NCBI GenBank assembly: GCA_017303575.1
Contig: JAFLCL010000019.1
Coordinates: 1 to 63,023, forward strand
Length of the DNA: 63,023 nt
Reading direction: 5' to 3'
DNA from: Deltaproteobacteria bacterium
GTDB taxonomy: Bacteria > Myxococcota_A > Polyangia > Polyangiales > Sandaracinaceae
Of the stretch, positions 9,301-17,242 are shown piece by piece. Position 1 is the first letter of the stretch. Each line of letters begins with the position of its first letter. The position numbers were made by a program, and so were the translations under genes. Below the pieces are notes generated by a model. That model worked only from the letters and a program-made list of their open reading frames with translations, was not told the origin of the DNA and did no database searches.

Positions 9301-9514
9301 CGATGGCGAGCGTCACTTCGTGGTGCTCGAGCCCTCGCGCGTGGGGGGCCTCCGCTCGACGCTGCGCGGCAGCGAGGTCGTGCGCGAGACGACGACCTAC
9401 GACAACAACCACTTCATGCTCGTGTCGGTGATCCTCGGCCGCACCGGCGAGGCCGCGCGCCGCTACCGCGAAGAGCACGGCATCCCCGAGCCCACCCCCG
9501 AACAGCTCCAGTGA
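6365..9514 (+). CDS. Large GT39/ArnT-like polyprenyl-phosphate glycosyltransferase
   Basis: 1049 residues. The first ~125 are disordered and Ala/Asp/Pro-rich with short repeats (KADA units). A polytopic membrane domain then carries the GT39/GT83-like region WETHYGEVAREIL, followed by EWFFSKPIFIFW, typical of enzymes that move a sugar from a polyprenyl-phosphate donor onto protein or lipid A. More than ten membrane helices are visible through residue ~910, then a periplasmic C-terminal part. It is longer than ArnT (about 550), mainly because of the N-terminal tract and extra helices. The acceptor is unknown. It is followed by rsgA after 52 bp. Confidence 0.82.
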   Translation: MSEQEKKDVETDTPSETETSNADAAKADATKADAASADAKADDAKASDPAHEIGAKAAASSDLEHEIGAPPSRPATSDLAASAESELTPGPAPTPPAPTVPLAPAAPARPRRTPAQIGRGVFLTLLGLVPLFTIMALDHQIARGPLWGILSTLVLAVGVLDLVGLFTPAHVDLDAARPWRETWIAPEKGEPMFLAPVVAIPVAALLVIGGALFASWSALPWIILAALGCLVPAALRRPGLLVFTFGSAIILPFLGTMGLWDPWETHYGEVAREILSRDDWISTWWAHEEWFFSKPIFIFWVESLSMGALGVGFQPDMMLSPTPELAHPEWAIRLPHYLESIVAIVAVYVAISRNFGKRAGALASVVLVTMPHFFFLSHQSITDMPFVSTMTIAMSFLILAISEDPEREVRGVRFGNVVLSFQHLVAFGLVALITPQALYLVSRNVTLVEGGFAWHRDQFWFGSGGGNAGNPGNPALREMFPAYEGPFAQPTAQGLYWLIGLGVLLYFLRKERRAQAFAMFGFYVFCALSFMAKGIPGFALPGLVALFFLLGSKRWALLLEGRLRVALGIVTVLSVGGPWYVAMYIRHGSAFTDRLLIHDHINRLTAGVHGDTGSAEYFFEQLGFGTFPWIAMAPLAIGAWAFYARRDNASAEERRKSDVAMLVGLWGTSAFVLFSAMTTKFHHYIFPAVPPAGILIGLALEPLWAQATTHRWKNALGTVIAALAPLPAVLGVGGLWGDLRGIAPRVIDGEVLTGQQLRDWVTQHPHPSSYAWAGAAASIALFVIAWRVLRPAQGETLPVAQAQPLAMTGVFTSPALPAAGVGLVAATALVGVVGRDLSWATDSRPFGYERLIHLFVYNYQRSWPDQYDYRPILTGFAIAAGVLIGLAALSFFRATALRALVGLAFSFAVWGLDVYLPDLSPHWGQRSLFAPYYERRTGPEERVIAWQMNWKGENFYSGNACYIFVDLDTRALTTWAGEHDGERHFVVLEPSRVGGLRSTLRGSEVVRETTTYDNNHFMLVSVILGRTGEAARRYREEHGIPEPTPEQLQ

Positions 9515-9566
9515 GCGGCCAGGCTCTCGCATCGAGCCGCGTCAGCAAGCGCGGGCGCGCGCGTCG

Positions 9567-10493
9567 GTGGCGCACGTGAGCGACTCGATCGAAGGCCTCG
9601 TCACCCGCGCCGTCAGCGGCTTCTTCACGGTGCGCACCGACGCGGGAGAGATCCTCACCTGCAAGCTGCGGGGCAAGCTCAAGCAGGAGCGGCAGAAGAG
9701 CGAGCTCGCGGTCGCGGGTGATCGCGTGCGTGTCGAGCCCACGGACGCCGGCGAGGGCGTGATCGACGCGGTGCTCGAGCGTCGCTCGTGGATCATGCGA
9801 CGCGAGCCGGGCCCGCGCGGCAAGCACTTCGACGACCTCGTCGTCGCCAACGTCGATGTGCTCGTGATCTGCGGCGCGGCCACCGATCCGCCGCTCCAGC
9901 CCGGCCTCGTGGATCGTTTCCTCGTCGCCGCCGCGCTCGGCAACGTGGCTGGCCTGCTCGCGGTGACCAAGCGCGATGCGCTCGACGACGCGTCCGCCGA
10001 AGCCGCGACGCTGCGCGACACGCTCGAGGTCTACCGTCGCATCGGGGTGCCCGTGATCGAGACGAGCGCGCGCTCGGGCGTGGGCATCGACGCGCTGCGC
10101 GAGGCCCTGCGCGGCAAGATCTCGGCGTTCATGGGCAAGAGCGGCGCCGGGAAGTCGAGCCTCGTCAACGCGCTCGATCCCAGCCTGAGCCTCGCCGTCG
10201 GTGAGATCAGCGGCACCAGCAAGAAGGGTCTCCACACCACGCGCGTGGCGACGCTCCATCCCTTCGGCGAAGGCTGGCTCGTCGACACGCCCGGCCTGCG
10301 CGAGCTCGCGCTCCCCGAGCTCGACGTCGCCACGCTCACGTCGCTCTACCCCGAGCTCGCCGCGCTCGGGATGTGTCAGTTCACCAACTGCCGACACACG
10401 CGTGAGCCCGGCTGCGTCGTGCGCCCCGCCATCGAGCGCGGCGAGATCGCGGCGTTCCGCCTCGACAGCTTCAGAAAGCTCCTCGAGACCTGA
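9567..10493 (+). CDS. rsgA: Ribosome small-subunit-dependent GTPase A
   Basis: 308 residues. RsgA is a late 30S-assembly GTPase. An OB-fold (about 8-75) precedes a circularly permuted GTPase domain: G4 as TKRD (134-137, usually NKxD), G5 TSARSG, G1 GKSGAGKS (190-197) and G3 DTPG (240-243). The C-terminal zinc site has Cys270, Cys275, His277 and Cys283 in the expected C-x4-C-x-H-x5-C pattern. The likely start is GTG at 9567; a second GTG lies at 9576. Length and domain order match the family. Confidence 0.95.
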   Translation: MAHVSDSIEGLVTRAVSGFFTVRTDAGEILTCKLRGKLKQERQKSELAVAGDRVRVEPTDAGEGVIDAVLERRSWIMRREPGPRGKHFDDLVVANVDVLVICGAATDPPLQPGLVDRFLVAAALGNVAGLLAVTKRDALDDASAEAATLRDTLEVYRRIGVPVIETSARSGVGIDALREALRGKISAFMGKSGAGKSSLVNALDPSLSLAVGEISGTSKKGLHTTRVATLHPFGEGWLVDTPGLRELALPELDVATLTSLYPELAALGMCQFTNCRHTREPGCVVRPAIERGEIAAFRLDSFRKLLET

Positions 10494-10502
10494 CGATGCG
10501 GC

Positions 10503-11372
10503 TCAGCGCCGCGCGCGGAACGAGGGCTCGAGGTGTCCCATCTCGCCGCGCGCGTGACGCGCGAACGCGTCCTGGATCTCGGCGCGGCTCGTCATCGCGA
10601 AGGGCCCACCGAAGATCACGGGCTCGCCGATCGGCGCGCCCGCGAGCACCAGCACCTCGAGCCCCGTCGATCCTGCCGAGAGCGCGACCTCGTCGCCGTC
10701 ATCCGCGAAGGCCGCCGCGGCGTGCTCGGGCAGCGCGCGGTGATCGGCATCGGCGCCCACCAGCCCCGAGCCCGCGATGGCGAGCACCACGCCGTTGTGC
10801 CCGCGCGGCAAGGGAACACGCAGCGTCGCGCTGGGCTCGAGGTGCACGTCGAGGAACACGATCGGCGTGAGGAGCTCGGTCAGCGTCGATCGATGTCCGT
10901 CGAGCTCGCCTGCCAGCACCCGCACGCGCGCGCCGTCTCCGCGCACCTCGGGCACGTCCTGCGCCTCCACGTGGAACGCGCGAGGCGCCGCGTCCTTGTG
11001 CGCGCGCCGGAGGTTCACGAACATCTGGATGCCGTGGCACTCGAGGCCTGCGACGCTCGGGATCTCCTCGTGCATCATGCCGCGCCCTGCCTGGGTCCAG
11101 TGGAGCGCGCCGGGCCCGATCACGCTGCGATCCCCGAGGCTGTCGCGGTTGACGAACGAGCCCTTCGAGTCCTCGAAGAGGTAGGTGACCGCCGAGAACC
11201 CTGCGTGCGGGTGGGGCGGGAACGTGGGCTCGGACATGCGGAAGTCGTCGACGTTCAGGATCGGATCGAGCGACGCGCCGGCGATCGTGCGCAGTCCATA
11301 CGACGTGAAGGCCGCGCTCATGCGGTGCTCTTCGAGCCGTGTCACCGCCCGTACGCTCCGCGCGTGGCCCAT
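10503..11372 (-). CDS. Pirin-family cupin protein
   Basis: 289 residues if the ATG at 11370-11372 is used. This start overlaps the stop of the upstream NmrA-like gene (TGATG), a normal sign of translational coupling; an internal ATG at 11321 would give 272. The N-terminal cupin has the pirin motif FPPHPHAGFSAVTYL plus MHEE downstream, giving the expected His/His/His/Glu metal site. Pirins are iron-binding proteins; some are quercetin dioxygenases. A second cupin-like half ends with GGPFAMTSRAEIQDA. It is transcribed with the NmrA-like gene and divergent from the LysR regulator. Confidence 0.85.
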   Translation of the reverse strand: MGHARSVRAVTRLEEHRMSAAFTSYGLRTIAGASLDPILNVDDFRMSEPTFPPHPHAGFSAVTYLFEDSKGSFVNRDSLGDRSVIGPGALHWTQAGRGMMHEEIPSVAGLECHGIQMFVNLRRAHKDAAPRAFHVEAQDVPEVRGDGARVRVLAGELDGHRSTLTELLTPIVFLDVHLEPSATLRVPLPRGHNGVVLAIAGSGLVGADADHRALPEHAAAAFADDGDEVALSAGSTGLEVLVLAGAPIGEPVIFGGPFAMTSRAEIQDAFARHARGEMGHLEPSFRARR

Positions 11373-12286
11373 CAGACGGCTCCGCGCGCCATCGCCTGCG
11401 CGACGGTCTCGGCCTGGATGGCTGGGTAGCGCGCGTTGTGTGTCGGCCCGAGCAAGGCCTCTCCGCCGAAGACGCCGCGCGCATACATGAGCGGCAGCCA
11501 CGCGTAGAGGTTGCTCGGCTCCGCGGCGAGGCGTCGCTGCGTCTCGCGCTCGAGATCCTCGAGCGAGCCGAGCCGCTCGCGTGTGAGCGTCCTTCCATGC
11601 ACGCGCTCCCAGGTGTCCGCGAAGGTGAGCGCGTCCATGCGGTCGCCCGAGACGTGGAGCCGCGCGGGCACCGAGCTCTCGTCGAGCGCCGCCGCGGCCG
11701 CGAAGCGCGCGGTGTCCTCCCACGTGGTCCAGTCGATCGGCGTCGTGCCGTCACCCCAGTAGCGGAGCACCCCGTGCTCCGCATCGAGCAGGCCGAGGAA
11801 GCCGAGCACGTAGCGGTCGGCGAAGATGCCCTGGAGCACGTGCACGACCTCGAACGAAGGGCTCACGAGCTCGGCGGCGCGCTCGGCGAACGTGCGACGC
11901 CAGTCCGAGTTGACGTTGATCCCGGCGGGCAACGTGAAGAAGTCGAAGGAGTAGTCCGAGGGGAGGAAGCGCCGCGCGCCCGCAGCCTTCGCAGCGCGGG
12001 CGAGCGCGAGCTGCGCGTCGATGATCACGTCCGGGCCACCCTGGAGCGCGGAGACGACAGCGAACGCGCCGCGCACCGCCTGGGCGCGCTCGGCGTCGGT
12101 GGCGGACACGGCGTCGAACGCCACGAGCTCCACGCGATCACCGGCGAGCGCCGCGACCTCGGGCTTGCTCGGATCGCGCACGAGGACCCGCACGCGGGCG
12201 CCCCGCTGCTCGAGGACCGATTCCACGATCAGGCGACCGAGCTTGCCTGCACCACCCACGACCACGATCAGTGTTTCGTCGTTCAT
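11372..12286 (-). CDS. NmrA-like NAD(P)-binding protein
   Basis: 304 residues from the ATG at 12284-12286, which gives the Rossmann motif VVVGGAGKLGR at the very N-terminus as the family requires. NmrA/isoflavone-reductase-like atypical short-chain dehydrogenases act either as redox sensors or as reductases; the substrate is not evident. FLPSDYSFDF in the middle matches the phenylcoumaran-benzylic-ether-reductase-like branch. It starts 70 bp from a divergent LysR gene and is coupled by a TGATG overlap to the pirin gene, so the pair is probably that regulator's target. Confidence 0.82.
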   Translation of the reverse strand: MNDETLIVVVGGAGKLGRLIVESVLEQRGARVRVLVRDPSKPEVAALAGDRVELVAFDAVSATDAERAQAVRGAFAVVSALQGGPDVIIDAQLALARAAKAAGARRFLPSDYSFDFFTLPAGINVNSDWRRTFAERAAELVSPSFEVVHVLQGIFADRYVLGFLGLLDAEHGVLRYWGDGTTPIDWTTWEDTARFAAAAALDESSVPARLHVSGDRMDALTFADTWERVHGRTLTRERLGSLEDLERETQRRLAAEPSNLYAWLPLMYARGVFGGEALLGPTHNARYPAIQAETVAQAMARGAV

Positions 12287-12314
12287 GAGGCCCACCCTGC
12301 GCCCCGCATGGCAT

Positions 12315-12350
12315 CCTGACAATGATGGCAACCACGGACTCATCGTCAGG
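12315..12350. promoter_or_regulatory. Candidate LysR operator between the NmrA/pirin operon and the LysR gene
   Basis: CCTGACAATGA (12315-12325) and TCATCGTCAGG (12340-12350) form an inverted repeat with 10 of 11 bases matching and 14 bases between the arms. It lies in the 70-bp divergent intergenic region and its right arm reaches the Shine-Dalgarno of the LysR gene. This is the usual place for a LysR-type regulator to repress itself and activate the divergent operon. The size and spacing fit, but binding is inferred. Confidence 0.6.
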
Positions 12351-12356
12351 CACTGC

Positions 12357-13277
12357 ATGACGAACGCGATCTCGCCTGCGGACATGGTCCTCTTCGCCGC
12401 CGTCGTGCGCGACGGGGGCTTCACCCACGCCGCGCGCACGCTCGGCCTCTCGAAGCAGACCGTCAGCGAGCGCATCGCGAAGCTCGAGTCTCGACTCGGC
12501 GTGCGCCTGCTCGAGCGCACCACGCGCAGGCTCCGCACCACGGAGCCGGGCGCTGCGTACTACGCCCGCTGCGCGTCCATCGCGTCGCAGATCGAGGACG
12601 CGAACCGCGAGGTGCAGAGCGGTCACGACGCGCCGGTGGGGCTCTTGCGCGTGTCGGCGCCGGTCCTCTACGGGCGACGCTTCCTCGCGCCCGTGGTCGT
12701 CGACTACCTCCGGCGCCACCCCGCGATGCGCGTGGAGATCGCGCTCGCGGATCGGCGCGTCGACCTCGTGGAGGAGGGCTTCGACCTCGCGATCCGCGTC
12801 GGTGAGCTCGACGACTCGTCGCTCACCGCCAAGCGGCTCGGTGACGCGCACAGCTACTACGTGGCGAGCCCCGCGTTCCTCGCTGCGCACGGCAGACCCA
12901 CGGTGCGTGGGCTGCGGAGCCTGCCGACGATCGGCATGAGATCGTCGGAGACCTGGGAGATCGGCGGTGCCTCGCAGAAGATCGAGCCGGTGCTCGTCGT
13001 GAACGATCTCGAGGCCGGATGTGAGGCCGCGGCGGCTGGGGTGGGCATCGCGCGCTCGCCTGCGCTCGTGTGCCGTGAGGCCGTGCTCGAGGGTCGCCTC
13101 GTGGTGCTCTTCGACGACGAGACGTCGGCGCTGCGGCCCGTGTTCGCGCTGTACCCGAGCCGACGCTTCCTCGCCGCGAAGGTCCGCGTGTTCCTCGAGG
13201 CGCTCGAGAGGCTCGTCGCGCCGATGCAGCCGATCGAGCGCGTCGTGGGTCGGCGAGGCCGTCGCACCCGGGCTTGA
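12357..13277 (+). CDS. LysR-type transcriptional regulator
   Basis: 306 residues. The N-terminal winged helix-turn-helix (about 7-65) has FAAVVRDGGFTHAARTLGLS followed by RIAKLESRLGVRLLERTTR, the standard LysR pattern of the CrgA/DmlR-like subgroup. The effector-binding domain (about 90-295) has FDLAIRVGELDDSSLTAKRL. The inducer is not evident. It is divergent from the NmrA/pirin operon and shares its control region, so local regulation of those genes is the simplest reading. Confidence 0.92.
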   Translation: MTNAISPADMVLFAAVVRDGGFTHAARTLGLSKQTVSERIAKLESRLGVRLLERTTRRLRTTEPGAAYYARCASIASQIEDANREVQSGHDAPVGLLRVSAPVLYGRRFLAPVVVDYLRRHPAMRVEIALADRRVDLVEEGFDLAIRVGELDDSSLTAKRLGDAHSYYVASPAFLAAHGRPTVRGLRSLPTIGMRSSETWEIGGASQKIEPVLVVNDLEAGCEAAAAGVGIARSPALVCREAVLEGRLVVLFDDETSALRPVFALYPSRRFLAAKVRVFLEALERLVAPMQPIERVVGRRGRRTRA

Positions 13278-13278
13278 G

Positions 13279-14388
13279 TCAGGGCACGCAGCAGCGGGGC
13301 TCGACGAGCGGGTGGAGCGACGCGACCCACACGAGATCGGCGTCGAGCAGATCGGTGGGCACGGGCGCGCCACCCTCGGTGATCAGCATCGTGCTGGCGC
13401 CCGGCCACGTCGGATCCTCGGCCCGTGAGACGACCCCATCGCCTCGCGGATCGCTCACGCGATCGGGCTGAGGCGCGTCGATGCCGAACACGCTCTCGAT
13501 GCGGACGCGATCGATCACGCCGCCCGGCAGATCGAACGACGCGAGGTCGTAGCGCGTGGCGAACAGGCGATCGGTGTCGCTGAAGGCGTCGAAGAACTCC
13601 CAGCGCCGCCGTGACCACGCGCCCGTGCGTGCGTCGCGCACGGCCACCGTGAACGCCTCGGGCTCGGTGATGGGATCGCCTTGCTCGAGCACCACGAAGT
13701 CGTCGCCCGGCCCGTCGTACACGACGAAGCTCGCGTCCCACGCCACCTCGAACGCCACGCGATCCACGTTCGGCTCGAGCGCGGCGTCGCCGCCCACGAA
13801 CGGCAGCGCCGCGCCCTGCGGGGAGCTCGACGGGGGCGCGACGAGCAGGTTGCCGATCGTGAATTCGGGCGCGAGCAAGAGCGCGCCTGGCGTGGTGATG
13901 GGGAACACCAGCTCGATCCCGCCCACCACGAGGCTCGCCGAGCGCAGCGCATCGGACGCGTCCCAGCGCGATCCCACCACCGTCACGTCGCCCGAGCGCG
14001 GAGGGCTCGTGCACGCGTCCCACCGCGCGACGACCGTGAACGTCTCGTCCACACGCTCATCGCAGTCGTCGTCGAGGCCATTGCACCGCTCGGGCACGGC
14101 GGGACAGAACGCGTCGGGCGCGAGCGCATCCTCGTCGGCATCGATCTCCGAGGACGCATCGACCTCGGTCCCCGCATCGGAGGCCGCGGCATCGATCGTC
14201 GCGTCGAGGCCTCCGTCGATCCCCACGTCGGTCCCCGGAGCCAACGCCGCGTCGAGCGCGGCATCCGTCACCTCGTCGGTCCCGGCGTCCGGTCCCGTGT
14301 CCGCGCGGTAGCCGATGCGCCCGCAGCCTCCGAGCACGAGGAGCGCGAGGAGTGGGATGCGCGAGGCCCGCTCGATCGCGCGCGTCAC
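13279..14388 (-). CDS. Lipoprotein with MopE-like CNGLDDDCD motif
   Basis: 369 residues from a GTG at 14386-14388 that overlaps the thioesterase stop (GTGA), indicating coupling. The signal ends in a lipobox (ALLVLGGC), followed by a long Asp/Ala linker of repeated DA units (about 30-105), then CNGLDDDCDERVDE, the metal-binding motif of MopE-related proteins. The C-terminal ~230 residues look like beta-sheet and include LVWVASLHPLVEPRCC at the end. It is probably on the outer membrane or cell surface; ligand unknown. It ends one base from the convergent LysR stop. Confidence 0.75.
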   Translation of the reverse strand: MTRAIERASRIPLLALLVLGGCGRIGYRADTGPDAGTDEVTDAALDAALAPGTDVGIDGGLDATIDAAASDAGTEVDASSEIDADEDALAPDAFCPAVPERCNGLDDDCDERVDETFTVVARWDACTSPPRSGDVTVVGSRWDASDALRSASLVVGGIELVFPITTPGALLLAPEFTIGNLLVAPPSSSPQGAALPFVGGDAALEPNVDRVAFEVAWDASFVVYDGPGDDFVVLEQGDPITEPEAFTVAVRDARTGAWSRRRWEFFDAFSDTDRLFATRYDLASFDLPGGVIDRVRIESVFGIDAPQPDRVSDPRGDGVVSRAEDPTWPGASTMLITEGGAPVPTDLLDADLVWVASLHPLVEPRCCVP

Positions 14389-14918
14389 GTCGTGCCGGGG
14401 ACGTTCGCGCCTTCGACGGCCACGCGCGGCCCGAGGATGCGATCGACGAGCACCTTCGGGGTCTCGAAGAGCATCTCGTCCTCGCCGGGGCCGTGCTTGG
14501 TCCGGTGCGTGGTGACGAGCGTCGTCTTGCCGCGCGCGACGCGGTGGCCTTCCTTCTCGCTCGTCACCTCGTAGGCGACGCCGACGCGGCTCTCGTGCTC
14601 GGTGAACCACGCGGCCACGCGGAAGCGCTCGCCATAACGAAGCGGCTTGATGTGACGCGCGCGCGTCTCGACCACGTAGAAGCCGAGGTTCAGCGGGATC
14701 ATGTCGACAGCGTCGATGTGATGCGCGCGGAAGAGCGCCGTGCGCGCGATCTCGAAGTACTTGTAGTACCAGCCGTGCCACGCGACGAAGAGCGGATCGA
14801 GGTCGTGGAACGGCACCTCGAGCACGATGGAGACGGCGTCCGCGGGCGCGCGCTGTCGCATCTCGCTCGCCTCTCGCTGCTCTCGGTTCCTCGCGGGGCT
14901 CCTCGTGGGGCTCGTCAT
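14385..14918 (-). CDS. Acyl-CoA thioesterase, 4HBT hot-dog fold
   Basis: 177 residues (ATG at 14918; an internal ATG at 14861 gives 158). The N-terminal half has HDLDPLFVAWHGWYYKYFE, matching the active-site strand and helix of 4-hydroxybenzoyl-CoA-type thioesterases (D-x-D/G-x-V-x(H/N)...Y..Y.E.AR). These enzymes hydrolyse acyl-CoA or acyl-ACP. The gene lies between two surface lipoprotein genes and downstream of a second hot-dog gene, so the operon may handle an acylated lipid or secondary metabolite; this is inference. Confidence 0.82.
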   Translation of the reverse strand: MTSPTRSPARNREQREASEMRQRAPADAVSIVLEVPFHDLDPLFVAWHGWYYKYFEIARTALFRAHHIDAVDMIPLNLGFYVVETRARHIKPLRYGERFRVAAWFTEHESRVGVAYEVTSEKEGHRVARGKTTLVTTHRTKHGPGEDEMLFETPKVLVDRILGPRVAVEGANVPGTT

Positions 14919-14947
14919 GGTGCGTCGTCCATCGTGCCCGATCGCGA

Positions 14948-16726
14948 TCAGGGCGCCACGCCCATCACCAGCGTGCGCAGCGTCTCGACGTCGCAGCCCA
15001 CCGGTCCGCCCGTCGACGAGGCAGTGAAGAACGGGCTCGTCGGCGAGAGCGCCCAGTCGCTCGCGCTCGCCTCGACGAAGCCCACGTCGTCGACGCTCGC
15101 GACCACCGTGCTGCTCGCGCCGTACACGCTCGGGCGCGGGCCGATCACGACGAGGTTCCCAAGATCGGGGAACGCCGCGATGCCTTCGTCCGTGCCCACG
15201 ACGAAGCCGAACGCGCCCGTCGCGAGGATGCTGTCGCGCACAGTGATCAGGCCGCGCGCGCCGGGCTCTGCGAGGAGACCGTTCTGGATCGCGCCGGGTG
15301 CGGTGACTCGATCGATCACGACCTCTGAGATCGGCCCCGCGCCGCCTGCGAGCAGCTGCACGATGCGGCCGGTGTCCGCGCCGAAACGTCCGAGCTCGAT
15401 CGGCTCGAACAGCGACTGACCCACAAACACGCGCGAGAGCGCGGGGCTCGTGTCGGGGCCCGCCCCGAGCGAGATCCCCTCGGGCACGTCGCGCACGTGG
15501 TTCCACACGAAGGTCACGTCCACGACACGCCCCGAGCCTGCGCCGCCGAGATCGCCGGGCACGATCGAGAGCGCACGCGCGCCACTGCCGCGCGTCGTCT
15601 CCCATGCGCGCTCGATCACGTTGCCCGCGATCAGCACGCGCTCCGCGTCGTAGACGCCGATCAGCGGGCCCGTGGGCCACTCGATGCCTGCGTAGCTCGG
15701 ATGCCCCGGATACCAGGTGAGAGGGCGCGTGATGTGGTTCCTGCAGATCACCGCATCGCTCGGTGCGCTCTCGGGCGTCAGAGGCACCTCCGTCCCGAAC
15801 ACCACGCCCTCGCCGCTCGACTCCAGGTGGTTGTCGAGGATCGCCATCGACGATCCGAACGTGTAGAGCAGCACCGCAGGCCGTGGTCCGCGGTTCGCGT
15901 GGATCTCCGAGACGTGGCTGCGCGCGAGCACCGTGCGCGCACCGTTCAGCTCGAGCCCTGCACGCGCATCGCGCGCGTCGCTGCCGTGCACCCAGAGGCG
16001 CTCGAGGATCACGTCGGTCGCCGCGGGCGTGGTGCGCACGATCGAGGGCGCATCGAGCGCGTCGGTCGCGATCTCGAGCCCCACCACACGTACGTTGGGC
16101 GCCTCGATGCTCAGCGAGGGCAACGTGCCGCCGCTCACGATGCGTGCGAGCGCGGGCGCGTCCGTCGGAGCCACGCGCGAGGTCGCCGGCACGGCCGCGT
16201 CGATCGCGCGCGTGCGGATCGTGAGGTCGCCTCGCGAGACCACGTAGGCCGATCGGTAGCTCACGCCCGGCTCGAGCTCGATCACGTCGCCTGGCATCGA
16301 GACGGCGAGCGCGGCGGTGAGCGCTGCCGTGTCCGCGACCGGCACCACCCGACGCTCGACCGGAGCCATCGGCGCGACGAACGCCGGCAGGGTCGCCGTC
16401 CCGGTCGTGCCCAGCAGGCACTCCGTCGGCAGACCGACCATGCCGGCGTCGCGATCGAGCGCCGCGTCCGGCGCCGCTGCGTCGATCGAAGGCGCGTCGA
16501 TCGAAGGCGCGTCGAGGCCGGGCGCATCGATCGCGGCATCCGGCGCGAAGGCATCGAGGCCGGGCGCGTCGATCGATGCGTCGATCGTGATCGCGTCGAG
16601 GGCCGCATCGAGGCCGGGCGCGTCGATCGCATCGGCATCGCCAGGCTCGTAACGCAGTCGCCCGCACGCAGAGAGCGCGCACACGGCGAGCGACGCCACG
16701 ACCACCCGCCCCGCCGCCCGCCTCAT
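14948..16726 (-). CDS. Surface lipoprotein with right-handed beta-helix
   Basis: 592 residues from the ATG at 16724-16726, giving the lipobox VCALSAC. A low-complexity linker of repeated DAPGLDA and DAPSIDA units covers about 28-85. The DNA there is a tandem repeat built on GCGTCGATCG. From about 100 to 580 the protein is rich in short beta-strands with turns such as NRGPRPAVLL, LDNHLESSGEGVVFG and ICRNHI, the pattern of parallel beta-helix (pectate-lyase-like) proteins. No catalytic triad can be assigned. It lies 4 bp after the upstream hot-dog gene. Confidence 0.75.
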   Translation of the reverse strand: MRRAAGRVVVASLAVCALSACGRLRYEPGDADAIDAPGLDAALDAITIDASIDAPGLDAFAPDAAIDAPGLDAPSIDAPSIDAAAPDAALDRDAGMVGLPTECLLGTTGTATLPAFVAPMAPVERRVVPVADTAALTAALAVSMPGDVIELEPGVSYRSAYVVSRGDLTIRTRAIDAAVPATSRVAPTDAPALARIVSGGTLPSLSIEAPNVRVVGLEIATDALDAPSIVRTTPAATDVILERLWVHGSDARDARAGLELNGARTVLARSHVSEIHANRGPRPAVLLYTFGSSMAILDNHLESSGEGVVFGTEVPLTPESAPSDAVICRNHITRPLTWYPGHPSYAGIEWPTGPLIGVYDAERVLIAGNVIERAWETTRGSGARALSIVPGDLGGAGSGRVVDVTFVWNHVRDVPEGISLGAGPDTSPALSRVFVGQSLFEPIELGRFGADTGRIVQLLAGGAGPISEVVIDRVTAPGAIQNGLLAEPGARGLITVRDSILATGAFGFVVGTDEGIAAFPDLGNLVVIGPRPSVYGASSTVVASVDDVGFVEASASDWALSPTSPFFTASSTGGPVGCDVETLRTLVMGVAP

Positions 16727-16730
16727 GGGA

Positions 16731-17234
16731 TCACTCGTCGTCCGTGCCCGTCGGCAGCGACATTCCTTCTTCGATCTTGAGCCACATCGCGGTCTGATCG
16801 CCGACGTAGACGAGGCTCGTGCCCTGGTAGAAGCGCAGGTCGTAGCGCGCGACGATGCGCTTGCTCCCGCGCCGCAGCTTGGTCGCCTGGCACTCGATCT
16901 CGATCGGCACGCCGGGGATCGCGAGCGCCTTGTAGCGCGCGTCGTGGATGCGACCGCCGTAGCCGATCCACCCATCCGCGTGTCGCAGATCGAGCACGTA
17001 GTAGGCGTGGACGAAGCCAGCCATGCCCGTCATGTGCACCATCAGGCCGCCCGAGACGTGGCGCGGGTGCTTGAGCGGGTGCACGCGCTGCTCGCGCGTG
17101 ATGGGGAGGTCGTCGTGCGTGGGCATGCGCACGCGTACGAGGCTCTTGTCGCGATCGACCGCGAGGATCTCGTCGAGGAGCATGCCGCCAGGCGCGTAGG
17201 GACAGTCGTCGATGAACGCTCGATCGATGGGCAT
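16731..17234 (-). CDS. Hot-dog-fold protein (FabZ-like / acyl thioester dehydratase-like)
   Basis: 167 residues. The central helix region DDLPITREQRVHPLKHPRHV, followed by SGGLMVHMTGMAGFVHAYYV, resembles the hot-dog helix and following strand of FabZ/ApeP-like 3-hydroxyacyl-carrier dehydratases, with PYAPGGMLLDEILAVD at the front in the usual place. A conserved catalytic His/Glu pair is not clear, so the reaction is uncertain. Immediate neighbours (8 and 4 bp away) are a membrane protein and the beta-helix lipoprotein, and a thioesterase follows. Confidence 0.6.
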   Translation of the reverse strand: MPIDRAFIDDCPYAPGGMLLDEILAVDRDKSLVRVRMPTHDDLPITREQRVHPLKHPRHVSGGLMVHMTGMAGFVHAYYVLDLRHADGWIGYGGRIHDARYKALAIPGVPIEIECQATKLRRGSKRIVARYDLRFYQGTSLVYVGDQTAMWLKIEEGMSLPTGTDDE

Positions 17235-17242
17235 GGAGGCGC

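Noticed and set aside
6314..9532. A 1072-codon open frame on the minus strand opposite the GT39 gene
   Set aside because: Its product is extremely rich in Arg, His, Glu and Asp with no family pattern. It is the mirror of a GC-biased coding frame on the other strand.
11319..11321. ATG at 11321 as the pirin start
   Set aside because: Possible, but the ATG at 11372 overlaps the upstream stop (TGATG) and gives an N-terminus that fits the family better.
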